A stretch of 64,000 nucleotides of DNA from Alphaproteobacteria bacterium (GCA_024743195.1 JANSXE010000010.1:62001-126000), one strand, 5' to 3'; positions 17,375 through 26,070 are shown, counted from the stretch's first letter. Notes: generated from the letters alone by a model not told the origin. Made by a program: numbers and translations.

Positions 17375-18835
17375 ATGGGCGGCGCGGACATCGCGGGCGT
17401 GATCGACCGGCTGACCGACGCGGTGGTGGTCTGCGTCGGAGATCTGATGCTCGACCGTTTCGTCGAGGGCAAGGTCTCCCGCATCTCGCCCGAGGCCCCG
17501 ATCCCCATCCTGCAGATCGCGCGCCGGCGGACCGATCTCGGCGGCGTCGGCAATGTGGCGCGCAACCTGGCGGCGCTGGGCGCGACGACGCGCCTGTTCG
17601 GCGCCGTCGGGCGCGACGCGGAAGCCGACGAGGTCCGCGGCGTGCTGCGCGGTCTGCCGCGCCTGAGTGCGGAGCTCACGGTCCTGGAGGGCCGGCCGAC
17701 CACGGTGAAGACCCGCTTCATGGCCGGGACGCAGCAGCTTCTGCGCACCGACGACGAGGGCGTCGGCCCGCTCGACGCCGAGGCGCGCGACCGCTTGGTC
17801 GAGGCGGCGTCCGCGGCGCTGGACGGCGCCGGCGCGCTGGTCCTGTCCGATTACGGCAAGGGCGTGGTGTGCGAGGACGTCGCGGCCCGCCTGATCGCCG
17901 CGGCCCGCGCGGCCGGCGTTCCCGTGGTCTGCGACCCCAAGGGTCGCGATTTCACGAAGTACCGCGGCGCGCAGTGGCTGACGCCGAACCGGGCTGAACT
18001 GGCGCTCGCCAGCGGCCTTCCGGTCGCGGACGGCGATCAGGTCGTCGCCGCCTGCGCCCACATCGTCCGCACGGCCGGCGTCGACGGCCTGCTCGCCACC
18101 CGCTCGGAACAGGGCATGACGCTGTTCGGGCCGGGGGGCGCGAGCCATCTGCCGACCCGGGCGCGGGCCGTGTTCGACGTCGCCGGCGCCGGCGACACGG
18201 TGGTGGCGGCGCTGGCGGCGGGGCTCGCCGGCGGGGCGGCGCCGGATGCGGCGGCCCAGCTCGCCAACCAGGCCGCCGGCGTGGTCGTCGGCAAGGTCGG
18301 CACCGCCGTCGCCTATCCCGAGGAGATCCTGGCCGCCGCGCATGAGGCCGCCTGGATCGGCGACGAGGCCAAGGTCGCGCCGCTGGCCGCCGCCTGCGAC
18401 CGGGTGGCGGCCTGGCGCCGGCAGGGTCAGCGCGTCGGCTTCACCAATGGCTGCTTCGACCTCCTGCATCCGGGCCACCTGGCGCTGATCCGTCAGGCGC
18501 GGGCGGCGTGCGACCGGCTGGTGGTGGGGTTGAACAGCGACGCCTCGGTCCGACGCCTCAAGGGGCCGGAGCGGCCGGTGCAGTCCGAGGCGGCGCGCGC
18601 CGCCGTCCTGGCGTCGCTGGCGGCGGTCGATCTGGTGGTGATCTTCGCGGACGATACGCCGCTCGAGGTGATCCGCGCGCTGACCCCGGACCTGCTGGTC
18701 AAGGGCGCGGACTACGCGAAGGACGCTGTCGTCGGGGCCCGGGAGGTCGAGAGCTGGGGCGGGCGCGTGCTGCTGGCCGATCTGCTCGACGGCCATTCGA
18801 CGAGCGCCACCCTGAAGCGCCTGAACGGCCGGTAG
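17375..18835 (+). CDS. hldE: Bifunctional heptose-7-phosphate kinase / heptose-1-phosphate adenylyltransferase
   Basis: A 486-residue two-domain enzyme that makes the ADP-heptose precursor of the lipopolysaccharide inner core. The N-terminal half is a PfkB-type sugar kinase (GDLMLDRFVEGKVSRISPEAP, and the closing DVAGAGDTVVAALAAG). The C-terminal half, from about residue 345, is a nucleotidyltransferase (GFTNGCFDLLHPGHLALI, then KGADY and a HSTSATLKRL end). Both active sites look intact. It implies the cell makes heptose-containing LPS. Confidence 0.95.
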   Translation: MGGADIAGVIDRLTDAVVVCVGDLMLDRFVEGKVSRISPEAPIPILQIARRRTDLGGVGNVARNLAALGATTRLFGAVGRDAEADEVRGVLRGLPRLSAELTVLEGRPTTVKTRFMAGTQQLLRTDDEGVGPLDAEARDRLVEAASAALDGAGALVLSDYGKGVVCEDVAARLIAAARAAGVPVVCDPKGRDFTKYRGAQWLTPNRAELALASGLPVADGDQVVAACAHIVRTAGVDGLLATRSEQGMTLFGPGGASHLPTRARAVFDVAGAGDTVVAALAAGLAGGAAPDAAAQLANQAAGVVVGKVGTAVAYPEEILAAAHEAAWIGDEAKVAPLAAACDRVAAWRRQGQRVGFTNGCFDLLHPGHLALIRQARAACDRLVVGLNSDASVRRLKGPERPVQSEAARAAVLASLAAVDLVVIFADDTPLEVIRALTPDLLVKGADYAKDAVVGAREVESWGGRVLLADLLDGHSTSATLKRLNGR

Positions 18836-18845
18836 GTCCGCGCGT

Positions 18846-19313
18846 TCAAACGCCGGGATCGAGGCCGCGCATCAGCCGCTCCGCCGCCTGGCGGGCGTAG
18901 CGCAGGGTGAGCGCCTTGCGCCGGCTGGCGTTCATGGCGCCTTGGGCGGCGGGCCGCTCGATCGCGGCGCCGTAGGCGTCCGCCACCACCAGCCCGACCG
19001 CGTCGGGCAGAATCTCCACCGGAAAATCGACCGGCACCGCGAAATAGAAGCGGTCGCAGAAGGGCAGGTACTCCTCCCATTTGGCGTCGGTTCGGAAATC
19101 CTCGACCGAGGATTTCACCTCCAGGATCGTGATCGCGCCGTCCCGGTCGAGGGCCATGACGTCGGCCCGCCGCCCGGTCTTCAGCGTGACCTCCAGAAGG
19201 CAGGCCGCCCCCATTTCGCGGAACAGCCGCACGGCGCCGCGGGTCACCGCCCCGGTCGCGGCGGGCCGGCCGTCGAACGGCGGCGGGTCGGGCGGGGCGG
19301 CGTTCCGCTTCAT
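18846..19313 (-). CDS. mmcB: MmcB-family DNA repair protein
   Basis: A 155-residue protein of the MmcB family, reported in Caulobacter as part of the SOS-type response to mitomycin C damage. The family has a PD-(D/E)XK nuclease-like core, seen here as RADVMALDRDG followed by ITILEVKSSVEDFRTD and WEEYLPFCDRFYFAVP. The C-terminus ends in the Arg/Lys-rich RRKALTLRYARQAAERL block. ATG 19313 is chosen since the upstream open frame is low-complexity GC-rich sequence. It converges with hldE and is divergent from the AsmA-like gene. Confidence 0.85.
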   Translation of the reverse strand: MKRNAAPPDPPPFDGRPAATGAVTRGAVRLFREMGAACLLEVTLKTGRRADVMALDRDGAITILEVKSSVEDFRTDAKWEEYLPFCDRFYFAVPVDFPVEILPDAVGLVVADAYGAAIERPAAQGAMNASRRKALTLRYARQAAERLMRGLDPGV

Positions 19314-19453
19314 CGGGGACTCCAGGCGGTCGATCGGCGGTTTCGCCGCGATGGGATCTTGTCTTAAGCTAACCGCGGAGGGAGCGCCTGTCAGGCCGCC
19401 CGTCGCAGGTCGCGCAGCGGTCGGCGGGCCGAACGGAAGAGGGGCCGAGAGCC

Positions 19454-20287
19454 GTGAAGAAAATCCTGATTGGCGTCGGCGCATTGGTCGTCGTCGCAGC
19501 CGTCGCCGTGTTCCTGCTGGTGTCGAACCTGGATTCGGTGGTCAAGGAGGCGATCGAGCGCGTCGGGCCGCGCGTCACCCAGACCGACGTCACGGTCGAC
19601 GGCGTCAGCCTCGAGATTGCGGACGGCGCGGCGGCGATCCGCGGCCTGCATGTCGGCAATCCGGCGGGCTTCCAGACGCCGCGCGCGATGGATCTGGGGC
19701 TCGTCAGCGTCCGTCTGGATACGAACAGCGTGACCGGCGACGTGATCCGCATCCATGAGGTGGTGATCGACGCGCCGCAGATGACCTATGAATTGCGCGA
19801 CGGCCTGAGCAACTTCCAGCGGATTCAGAAGAACGCGGAGGATTTCGCGGCGCGCGCGGGCGGCGGCCAAGCGGGCGCCGCCTCCGGGGATGCGTCGGCG
19901 GAGGAGGCCGGCGGCAAGCAGTTGATCGTCGAGAACCTCTATGTCCGCAACGCGCAGGTCGGCGTCAGCGCGCCCTTCCTGCAGGGCAAGGAAGTGTCGA
20001 CCGCGATCCCCGAAATCCATCTGACCGGAATCGGCGAGCGGTCCGGCGGGACCAGCCCGGCGCAGGTCGCCGCGGTGACGCTCGACGCGATCGCCGAGCG
20101 GGTGATCGGCGCCGTCGGACAGCTCGATCTGCGCGGCATGGCCGAGGGGGCGGCCGGCGCGGTTCGCGAGGAGGCGCAGAAGGCCCTGGAGCAGGGCGGC
20201 GCGGAGGCCGGCAAGGCCGCCGAGGACGCCGGAAAGGCCCTGCAGGAGGGGATCGGCGGCGCCCTGAAGGGCCTTACGGGCGACTGA
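19454..20287 (+). CDS. AsmA-like/DUF748-type membrane-anchored protein
   Basis: A 277-residue protein with an N-terminal membrane anchor (residues 4-23, ILIGVGALVVVAAVAVFLLV) and a periplasmic region that begins like AsmA/DUF748 proteins (VVKEAIERVGPRVTQTDVTV, IRGLHVGNPAGF). AsmA-type proteins are linked to envelope lipid transport, but this one is much shorter than the bridge-forming members. The last 60 residues are a charged Ala/Glu/Lys helix typical of coiled coils. Its end overlaps the convergent gene at 20274 by 14 bases. Confidence 0.7.
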   Translation: MKKILIGVGALVVVAAVAVFLLVSNLDSVVKEAIERVGPRVTQTDVTVDGVSLEIADGAAAIRGLHVGNPAGFQTPRAMDLGLVSVRLDTNSVTGDVIRIHEVVIDAPQMTYELRDGLSNFQRIQKNAEDFAARAGGGQAGAASGDASAEEAGGKQLIVENLYVRNAQVGVSAPFLQGKEVSTAIPEIHLTGIGERSGGTSPAQVAAVTLDAIAERVIGAVGQLDLRGMAEGAAGAVREEAQKALEQGGAEAGKAAEDAGKALQEGIGGALKGLTGD

Positions 20288-20903
20288 GTTGACCGGCGCC
20301 GCGGCACCGATAGTGCGTGCGGCCGGCCGACGCCGCGTCCGCGCGCGCGGCCGGGACGATGCGCGCGGCCTCGATCTCGGGCCGGGCGAGGGCCGCCGCC
20401 AGCGCCGGGCCGAGCGCCGTCGCGCCGTCGCGGCCCGCGTCCGCCGCCTCGTGCAGATACAGGTGGATGCGGTCGGCCAACCGCGGATAATCGTCGCACA
20501 AGGCGTTGGCGGCGGCGCCGTCCGACAGCTCGATCGCGATCACGACCGCCCGGGGGCCGAGGCCCGGCGGCGCCTGGAAGACCGGGGTCGTCAGGGTGGC
20601 TGGGCCCTCCGCGGGCGGCGCCTCCTGGCGCGCGCCGGGCGCCGGGCCGGCGTCTCCGAGGGCGACAAACAAAGCGGCGGGCAACGCGACGCCCGCGCCC
20701 ATCATGCTGGCGGCAAGCCAGTACTCGGCCCGCAACAAGGGCGTTCTCCTGTCCTTCGGCGGCGCCGCCGCCTTGGCCGCCGGGTCCGACGCCGAAGCGT
20801 CGAGACCGGGCGGCTTTAGGCCGGTCGCTTTGCGTCCCGCCGTTTCCGGCGGTTTGCCTTTGTCGGGTCGGGAGACTGCCCGCAGCCCAACGCGTTCCCC
20901 CAT
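20274..20903 (-). CDS. Hypothetical protein with one membrane segment
   Basis: I do not recognise this 209-residue protein. Residues 1-55 are polar and Lys/Pro/Ala-rich; one hydrophobic segment at about 64-82 follows; the rest is likely periplasmic, with one paired region containing Cys residues (LCDDYPRL and YRCRGAG). The frame is long, ends in overlap with a convergent gene and has codon use like its neighbours, so it is probably real. A role cannot be assigned. Confidence 0.5.
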   Translation of the reverse strand: MGERVGLRAVSRPDKGKPPETAGRKATGLKPPGLDASASDPAAKAAAPPKDRRTPLLRAEYWLAASMMGAGVALPAALFVALGDAGPAPGARQEAPPAEGPATLTTPVFQAPPGLGPRAVVIAIELSDGAAANALCDDYPRLADRIHLYLHEAADAGRDGATALGPALAAALARPEIEAARIVPAARADAASAGRTHYRCRGAGQLSRP

Positions 20904-21045
20904 CTGATCCCGATACCGCGGCCTGCGCAGTGACGCCGGTCACATCGGCGGGCGCGTCGGCCGCCTTGACGCGGCGGGTCATGTGGTATTCTAGGGACCC
21001 CATGGGACGGGGCGTCTTGTCGGGAGACGCGCCTTGGGAAGAGTG

Positions 21046-21768
21046 ATGCGAGACACGCGTTGGAAAGCGCGGCTGCGCGCGAGCGCCGTCGCCAGCGCCT
21101 TGGCCGCGTTGGTTGCCGGCGCCGTCGGCGCCGTCGGCACCGGCGGGTTCGGCGCGCCGGCGGCGGCGCAGGATGGGACGCACACTGCGGCCGTCGAGCC
21201 GCTGCGCGGCGAGCGGGCCGGCGCGGCGCGGCGGGTGCACCGCGCGCTCACGGCCGAGACCTTGACGGCGCGGCGCAGCGTGTCGGCGGCGGAGCCGGTC
21301 TTCGCCCGGGAAATCCTGAAGACGGGGGCGGACGGCAGGGCGGTCATCGAACTGGACGACGGCGCCGTGCTGACATTGGGCGAAGACGCCGTGGTGGCGA
21401 TCGACCGGATGGTCTGGGACCCGTCGGCGCGCGACGGCCTCGCCGCGCTGACGGTGCTGCACGGCGCGTTCCGCATGGTCAGCGGCGAACTCGGCGCCAA
21501 GGGCCGCGTGCGGGTCGAGACCCCGATCGCGACGATCGGGGTGCGCGGCACCGATTTCTGGGGCTATCAGGAGGGCGGATCGCTCTCCGTCGTGCTGCTG
21601 GACGACGGACGGGTGGAGATCGAGACCGCGGGCGGACGCATCGTGCTGGACGAGCCGCGCGACGGCGTCACGATCACCGATCCGGCGGCGCCCCTGCCCG
21701 CGACGCCCCAGCGATGGGGCGAGCGGCGGATCGCCGCGGCGGTCGAGACGATCGCCTTTCCGCAATAG
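21046..21768 (+). CDS. FecR-domain exported protein
   Basis: A 240-residue protein with a signal peptide (about residues 1-38, ending APAAAQ) and a FecR-type domain: LKTGADGRAVIELDDGAVLTLG, then LTVLHGAFRMVSGELG, then ETPIATIGVRGTDFWG. The FecR fold in iron signalling passes a signal to an ECF sigma factor, but no sigma factor or TonB receptor is nearby, and many proteins with this domain are simply periplasmic. ATG 21046 is favoured over an upstream TTG. PAS_5 genes follow in the same direction. Confidence 0.8.
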   Translation: MRDTRWKARLRASAVASALAALVAGAVGAVGTGGFGAPAAAQDGTHTAAVEPLRGERAGAARRVHRALTAETLTARRSVSAAEPVFAREILKTGADGRAVIELDDGAVLTLGEDAVVAIDRMVWDPSARDGLAALTVLHGAFRMVSGELGAKGRVRVETPIATIGVRGTDFWGYQEGGSLSVVLLDDGRVEIETAGGRIVLDEPRDGVTITDPAAPLPATPQRWGERRIAAAVETIAFPQ

Positions 21769-21807
21769 GCGCCGCGATCGGCGAACCCAAGATGGTTGGG
21801 ACTGTGC

Positions 21808-22305
21808 ATGACCTGGATTGAGGGTCCGGAAGCGGCGGCGGCGCATCTCGCCGAGGCTCCCCGCCACCGGCGGCTGTACGACTATTGGGACCAGCGGCGG
21901 GGCGGCCGGCGCACGCCCGCGCGGGCGGATATCGACCCGCTGGACCTGCCTGAGCTGTTGGCGAATCTCTGGCTGATCGACGTCGAGACGGAGCCGATGG
22001 ATTTCCGCATCCGGCTCGCCGGCACCGCCATCTCCCGGATCGTCGGCCGGGACATCACCGGGGCGCGGTTCCGCGAGCTGTTTCTCGGACCCGAAGGCGC
22101 GGCCATCTTCGAGGAGTATTGCGGGGTGGTCGCCCGCTGGACGCCGCACTACACGGTGCATACGGTCCATTGGGCCAATCGGGAGCATGTGCGCTATCGC
22201 CGCCTGGCGCTTCCCTTGTCGTCGGACGGCGCGCGGGTCGATATGCTGCTCGGTCTCGCCGAAGAAGCGCCTCTCGGGACGGGCGACGGGGCGCCCGCGC
22301 CGTGA
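21808..22305 (+). CDS. PAS_5-family protein (copy 2)
   Basis: A 165-residue single-domain PAS_5 protein: YDYWDQRRGGRRTPARADIDP, LLANLWLIDVE, FRIRLAGTAISRIVGRDITG and a closing LPLSSDGARVDMLLGLAEE. No output domain, membrane segment or signal peptide is seen. Start ATG 21808 is preferred to TTG 21796. It is followed by a paralogue 84 bp on that shares the same motif order, a clear local duplication. PAS_5 proteins are often expanded in alphaproteobacteria; roles are unproven. Confidence 0.8.
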   Translation: MTWIEGPEAAAAHLAEAPRHRRLYDYWDQRRGGRRTPARADIDPLDLPELLANLWLIDVETEPMDFRIRLAGTAISRIVGRDITGARFRELFLGPEGAAIFEEYCGVVARWTPHYTVHTVHWANREHVRYRRLALPLSSDGARVDMLLGLAEEAPLGTGDGAPAP

Positions 22306-22389
22306 CGCCGGGAAGCGCGCCACGGTTGCCCGTCAGGCCGGGGCGGATTTGATCCGCCAAACCGAGCGGCGCTTCAGGAAGGGACAGGG

Positions 22390-22857
22390 ATGGGCTGGAT
22401 CCAGGATCCGGCGGAGGCCGAGGAGGCGCTCGGCGCCGCGCCGCGGCTGTTGCGGCTCTATCGCTACTGGCGGGCGCGCTGCGACGGCCGGCGCGCGCCG
22501 GCGCGCGCCGACATCGACCCGCTGGACCTGCCGGACCTGCTGCCCAATCTCTGGCTGATGGACGTCGAAGCCGATCCGCTCGACTTCCGCAACCGCCTCG
22601 CCGGCACGGCGACGGCCCAGCTGATCGGCCGCGACGTCACCGGCAAGCGCTTCGCCGAAATCTTCACCGGGCCGGACAGCGCCGAGATCTTCGCGGAGTA
22701 TCGCGGCGTGGTCGAAAGCTGGCGGCCGCACGCCGCCGCGCGCACGGTGTTCTGGGCCGACCGCTCCTTTATCCGCTATCGGCGGTTGGTGACCCCGCTG
22801 TCGGCCGACGGGCGGCGCGTCGACATGCTGTTCGGCCTGACCGAGGAGACGGTTTGA
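22390..22857 (+). CDS. PAS_5-family protein (copy 3)
   Basis: A 155-residue paralogue of the preceding gene, with matching blocks RLYRYWRARCDGRRAPARAD, LLPNLWLMDVE, FRNRLAGTATAQLIGRDVTG and LSADGRRVDMLFGLTEE. The start ATG 22390 has GGAAGGGACAGGG upstream. Copies 2 and 3 agree strongly at both ends and differ most in the centre (FLGPEGAAIF against FTGPDSAEIF region onward), as expected if the pocket has diverged. Likely cytoplasmic ligand-binding protein. Confidence 0.8.
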   Translation: MGWIQDPAEAEEALGAAPRLLRLYRYWRARCDGRRAPARADIDPLDLPDLLPNLWLMDVEADPLDFRNRLAGTATAQLIGRDVTGKRFAEIFTGPDSAEIFAEYRGVVESWRPHAAARTVFWADRSFIRYRRLVTPLSADGRRVDMLFGLTEETV

Positions 22858-22908
22858 GGCGCGGCCCCCCTTCCTTTGCGGCCGCCGGCGGGCCCGCCCC
22901 GACGCCGG

Positions 22909-24174
22909 TCAGGATTGCTGGTCGCCCTCGCGATCCGCGTCGGCCTGGTCGGCGGCCCAGGCGCCCGCCGCCTCGACCGCTATGGGCGACGCGGTGGGCA
23001 AGACGCCCAGATAGCTCTCGGTCTCGTCGACCGGCGTGACCGCGCGCTGGGTCATGCGATAGAGCGCATAGAGCGCGATAGCGGCGAAGGTCGCGCCGAG
23101 CGCCAGCCAGAAGGCGAACGGTCCAAGCTGCTGCATCGCCCAGCCCGTGAGCAGAGGGCCGGCGATGGCCCCCAGCCCGAAGGTGAAGACGAGCCCGCCC
23201 GACGCGGCCGGCATGTCTTCGGCCGACAGGTAGTCGTTGGTGTAGGCCAGAAACAGCGCGTAGAGCGGCGTCGTCACCCCGCCGGCGAAGAAGGCGGCCG
23301 CCATCAGCGGCGCCAGACCGCCGTCCGTCAGCCAGCCCACGGCGCAGGAGGCCGCGCCGAGCGCGGCCGCCCCGAAGATGAGCTTCCGCCGGTCCATCCG
23401 GTCCGACAGCCAGCCGATGGGGTATTGGAGCAAGAGGGCGCCGGCGAACAGCATCGCGACGAACAGCGCGATCTGGGACGCCGTCAGGCCGATCTGCGTG
23501 CCGAAGACCGCGCCCATGCCCGATTGCGTCGCATAGACGGCGCCCAACAGGAAGATCCCGACGGTGCCCAGCGGCGACCCCGTAAACAGTGCGCGCAGCG
23601 ACATCGGCCGTGCGACCTCGACCGCGGGGACGGAGGCGACGGACAGAAGGATCGGCGCGAAGGAGACCGATACGAGGATCGAGGCGCCGATGAAAAGCGC
23701 GGCGGTCCCCGCATCGCCGAGCGTCAGCAGCCCCTGCGCCCCGATGACGCCCAATGTCTGGGCGATCATGTAGGCGGAGAGCACGGATCCGCGCGTCTCG
23801 TTGGTGGAGGCGTCGTTCAGCCAGCTCTCGGCGGTGACGTAGACGCCCGACATGCAGAACCCAACGAGCACCCGCAGCACGGTCCACGCCCAGGGCTCCG
23901 CCAGCAGCGGAAAGGCGACGAGGCCCGCGGACATGAAACTGCCCAGGGCGGCGAAGACCCGCACATGACCGACCCGCCGGATCAGCGCCGGCGTCAGCCG
24001 CGCGCCGGACAGGAACCCGATGAAATAGCCCGAGGTGACGACGGCCAGCGCCCAGGCCGAAAAACCCTCGATCCCGCCGCGCAGGCCGATCAGGGTGAAA
24101 TGCATGCCGTTGCCGAGCATGATCAGCACGATGCCGAGGAGGAGCGCCCAAACGCCCGACAAAACCTTGATCAT
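22909..24174 (-). CDS. MFS transporter, YcaD-like
   Basis: A 421-residue inner-membrane carrier with about twelve hydrophobic segments. The N-terminus (VWALLLGIVLIMLGNGMHFTL) and the loop motif GYFIGFLSGARLTPALIRRVGHVR match the YcaD-like branch of the major facilitator superfamily. The central loop carries the usual WLSDRMDRRKLI motif. The cytoplasmic C-terminal tail is acidic. The substrate is unknown. It stands alone; 24175-24540 upstream has no gene. Confidence 0.85.
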   Translation of the reverse strand: MIKVLSGVWALLLGIVLIMLGNGMHFTLIGLRGGIEGFSAWALAVVTSGYFIGFLSGARLTPALIRRVGHVRVFAALGSFMSAGLVAFPLLAEPWAWTVLRVLVGFCMSGVYVTAESWLNDASTNETRGSVLSAYMIAQTLGVIGAQGLLTLGDAGTAALFIGASILVSVSFAPILLSVASVPAVEVARPMSLRALFTGSPLGTVGIFLLGAVYATQSGMGAVFGTQIGLTASQIALFVAMLFAGALLLQYPIGWLSDRMDRRKLIFGAAALGAASCAVGWLTDGGLAPLMAAAFFAGGVTTPLYALFLAYTNDYLSAEDMPAASGGLVFTFGLGAIAGPLLTGWAMQQLGPFAFWLALGATFAAIALYALYRMTQRAVTPVDETESYLGVLPTASPIAVEAAGAWAADQADADREGDQQS

Positions 24175-24540
24175 GAGACGCCCTCCCTCGAAACACCGCC
24201 GCGCCGCGCCTTCTAAAGGGCGCAGGCGAACCCGCCGTCGTCTCAGCGCCGCCTGCGCGACGGTTTACGACACAAGGGTCCGCTTGCAGGGCGAGTCCTA
24301 GGGCGTTCGGCGGCGCCGACAAGCCGCCTGCAGCGCTCTGCGCCCCGGACCCGTGAGGGAGCGCCCCCCCCCCGCCGTCTCAAGGAGATTGACCGGACAC
24401 CGGCCCGCCGCGCCTCCGCGCGCGGCATCCGACATCAATGAGAGAGGGGGACCTGTTCGACCGAAGGACGCCCGCCGCGCCCCGCTGCAGGACGCCCGAC
24501 CCCACTCACAGCCGGCGGCGATGTTCAATCAAGGAAAAGA
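24175..24540. other. Gene-free interval at the edge of an AT-richer islet
   Basis: A 366-bp gap upstream of the MFS gene. It includes a C-run near 24366-24374 but no reading frame, RNA or clear terminator that I can support. Base composition becomes more AT-rich from about 24540. Confidence 0.45.
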
Positions 24541-24684
24541 ATGGCGCGCCTAGACGAAGTTTGTTCGAAAAATTTCTTCAACGCTTTGGCTGATTGGGGC
24601 GAGATCTTGCGGGATATCGAACCCGGCGATCTACCGCCTGAAACTAATGCGACGACAGCGCCTGCGGACGCTCTGGACCCGTGA
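24541..24684 (+). CDS. Possible small protein, 47 residues
   Basis: A short open frame from ATG 24541 with AAGGAAAAG just upstream, a reasonable ribosome site. The product begins MARLDEVCSKNFFNALADWG and is acidic overall. I recognise no family. Codon use is AT-richer than in neighbouring genes. It could be a real accessory gene or chance; there is no homology evidence. Confidence 0.3.
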   Translation: MARLDEVCSKNFFNALADWGEILRDIEPGDLPPETNATTAPADALDP

Positions 24685-24770
24685 TTGCTATACAGGGGGC
24701 GCGCTCGTCAGATTGTGGCCGGTTTGCTATTGTCGCCGGACTATTCGAGTTTCGTTGAAAGGGTCCCAAA

Positions 24771-25217
24771 TTGGATTTTGATAATCCACCGCCGGAAATC
24801 GGCCCGCACGAAGACCGCGAACTGGAGCTGATGCTATCCGGCGTCAAACCGCTCGCCTACTTCTCTGAACTGACCCGCGCCGACTTCGACTGGCCGGACG
24901 GGGAATTCGAGCCGCACGTGCAAAGCGGCCGGATACTTAAAAGGGAGGTTCTTCATACCGAGACTATTCTCGGTGTCGATGAGGAGATCCGCTTGCTCTT
25001 TTACGCGTTGCCGGGGGAGGAATGGCGGATCGAGAAGGCCTATGCGAACCGAATGCGCGGCAATGAGAATGGTCAGGAAACAGAGTTCGATTCGAGGGAA
25101 ATGGGCGCTTTGCTCGGCTACGCCGATCATGAAATTGACGTTTACATTGCATGGCGCGCGGCCATCAAGAAGGCGATGCGCGACGGGGATTGGCCCCCGC
25201 CGCACACGCAAGCCTGA
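24771..25217 (+). CDS. Hypothetical acidic protein
   Basis: A 148-residue cytoplasmic protein, unusually acidic at the N-terminus (IGPHEDRELELMLSGVKPLA) and with no signal or membrane segment. It begins at a TTG, with GAAAGGG nearby, since no ATG is in frame upstream without a stop. Codon and base use are AT-richer than the core genes around it, suggesting transfer. I do not recognise a defined domain. It converges with the small zinc-ribbon protein at 25223, with only 5 bp between the stops. Confidence 0.6.
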   Translation: MDFDNPPPEIGPHEDRELELMLSGVKPLAYFSELTRADFDWPDGEFEPHVQSGRILKREVLHTETILGVDEEIRLLFYALPGEEWRIEKAYANRMRGNENGQETEFDSREMGALLGYADHEIDVYIAWRAAIKKAMRDGDWPPPHTQA

Positions 25218-25222
25218 CCCGA

Positions 25223-25555
25223 CTACTTCAGATAGCAGTCGGCGCAAACTCTTGGCGAATAGACGCCGCCATGCTTCGCACCGCATATCGTGCACGTGTA
25301 GCGCGGCGATTTCGCTGCAAGTTGGGACTCCGTCGGTCCTCTCGGACGCATCAAACCGTCGACACGGAGACCGTTGTCCTTCTGGAACCGTTTGATTCCC
25401 TCGAACATCGGCGTGTCGGGGTATTCGGTGATCCCGTATTCGGGCTCGTCGTAGTAGCCCTGCGACTGCAAACGGCGTTTGGTGTTCAAAACGTCGCTGG
25501 GGTCTGCCGGATAGCTCGAGCCTAGCGTTTTCTTCAGCCAATAGCGGGTAGCCAT
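25223..25555 (-). CDS. Small PG-binding-like protein with C-terminal zinc ribbon
   Basis: A 110-residue protein. Residues 18-70 resemble a peptidoglycan-binding type 1 repeat (DVLNTKRRLQSQGYY, then MFEGIKRFQKDNGLRVDGLM), including the P.GPTE ending seen in relatives. The C-terminus has two CXXC pairs (CTICGAKHGG and CADCYLK), a small zinc ribbon. No signal peptide is seen, which is odd for a protein that would bind cell wall. Base composition is lower in GC than its surroundings. The fusion of a wall-binding fold with a zinc ribbon is unusual and its job is unknown. Confidence 0.6.
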   Translation of the reverse strand: MATRYWLKKTLGSSYPADPSDVLNTKRRLQSQGYYDEPEYGITEYPDTPMFEGIKRFQKDNGLRVDGLMRPRGPTESQLAAKSPRYTCTICGAKHGGVYSPRVCADCYLK

Positions 25556-25993
25556 AGCTCACTCCATATCGAACGCGCGCCGTCGACTATTGAATTCGAC
25601 AGACGTGCCGAAAGTCCGTGCCCGCTTGCCCTGAATACACAGTGAAACGGACGCTCGATTTGCGCTGGAGTGACGTGTTGTCCGTCAGGTTATCGGGGCG
25701 TTGAGGTGAGGCCCCGGCCTATCGGGCACATCTTAACGATCCGCGTGACGGCGCGGTCATCGGATCGGGGGTATCCCATCGGGACCCAAACCCACCTGAA
25801 CGAAGAATCCCATTTTGTCAATCAGAAAGAACAAAAATGCAATACATACAGCGTTGGAACCTTGTTGAAGGGGAGCCAAGCGACCGAATTCGCCGAACCA
25901 AAAGCGCAGAGAATTGCGACCGATTGCGCAATTTGCCCCTCGGCAATCCATTCCTTGCCGAAAAATCTACATCCAAAAGCTGTGTGGAAAGCG
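25556..25993. other. AT-richer gene-free stretch downstream of tRNA-Arg
   Basis: About 440 bp between the zinc-ribbon gene and the 3' end of tRNA-Arg. It is visibly richer in A and T (for instance 25790-25860) than the window average. Open frames here are short and unconvincing. The position next to a tRNA 3' end fits a decayed integrated element, but no integrase gene or clear attachment repeat is seen. Confidence 0.4.
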
Positions 25994-26070
25994 TGGCGCG
26001 CCCGGGAAGATTCGAACTCCCAACCTCCTGATCCGTAGTCAGACGCTCTATCCAGTTGAGCTACGGGCGC
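25994..26070 (-). tRNA. tRNA-Arg (anticodon ACG)
   Basis: The minus strand folds as a full cloverleaf of 77 bases: acceptor GCGCCCG pairs with CGGGCGC, the D arm is GCTCAACTGGATAGAGC, the anticodon arm is CTGACTACGGATCAG with ACG at 26034-26036, and the T arm is GGGAGTTCGAATCTTCC. The 3' CCA is encoded (TGG at 25994-25996 on the plus strand). ACG is read as ICG after A34 deamination and decodes CGU, CGC and CGA. Confidence 0.97.

Noticed and set aside
25640-25702. Short frame reading LDLRWSDV, like a tyrosine-integrase segment
   Set aside because: Only about eight residues look similar, the frame stops at once, and no other integrase motif is present nearby.
24542-26002. TGGCGCGCC at 24542-24550 and at the tRNA-Arg 3' end as attachment sites
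   Set aside because: The same nine bases also occur at least near 40905 and 49204 by chance, so the match is not evidence of integration on its own.
25670-26038. A 122-codon open frame running into the tRNA on the opposite strand
   Set aside because: It has no ribosome site, no recognisable product and overlaps the tRNA, so it is most likely chance.
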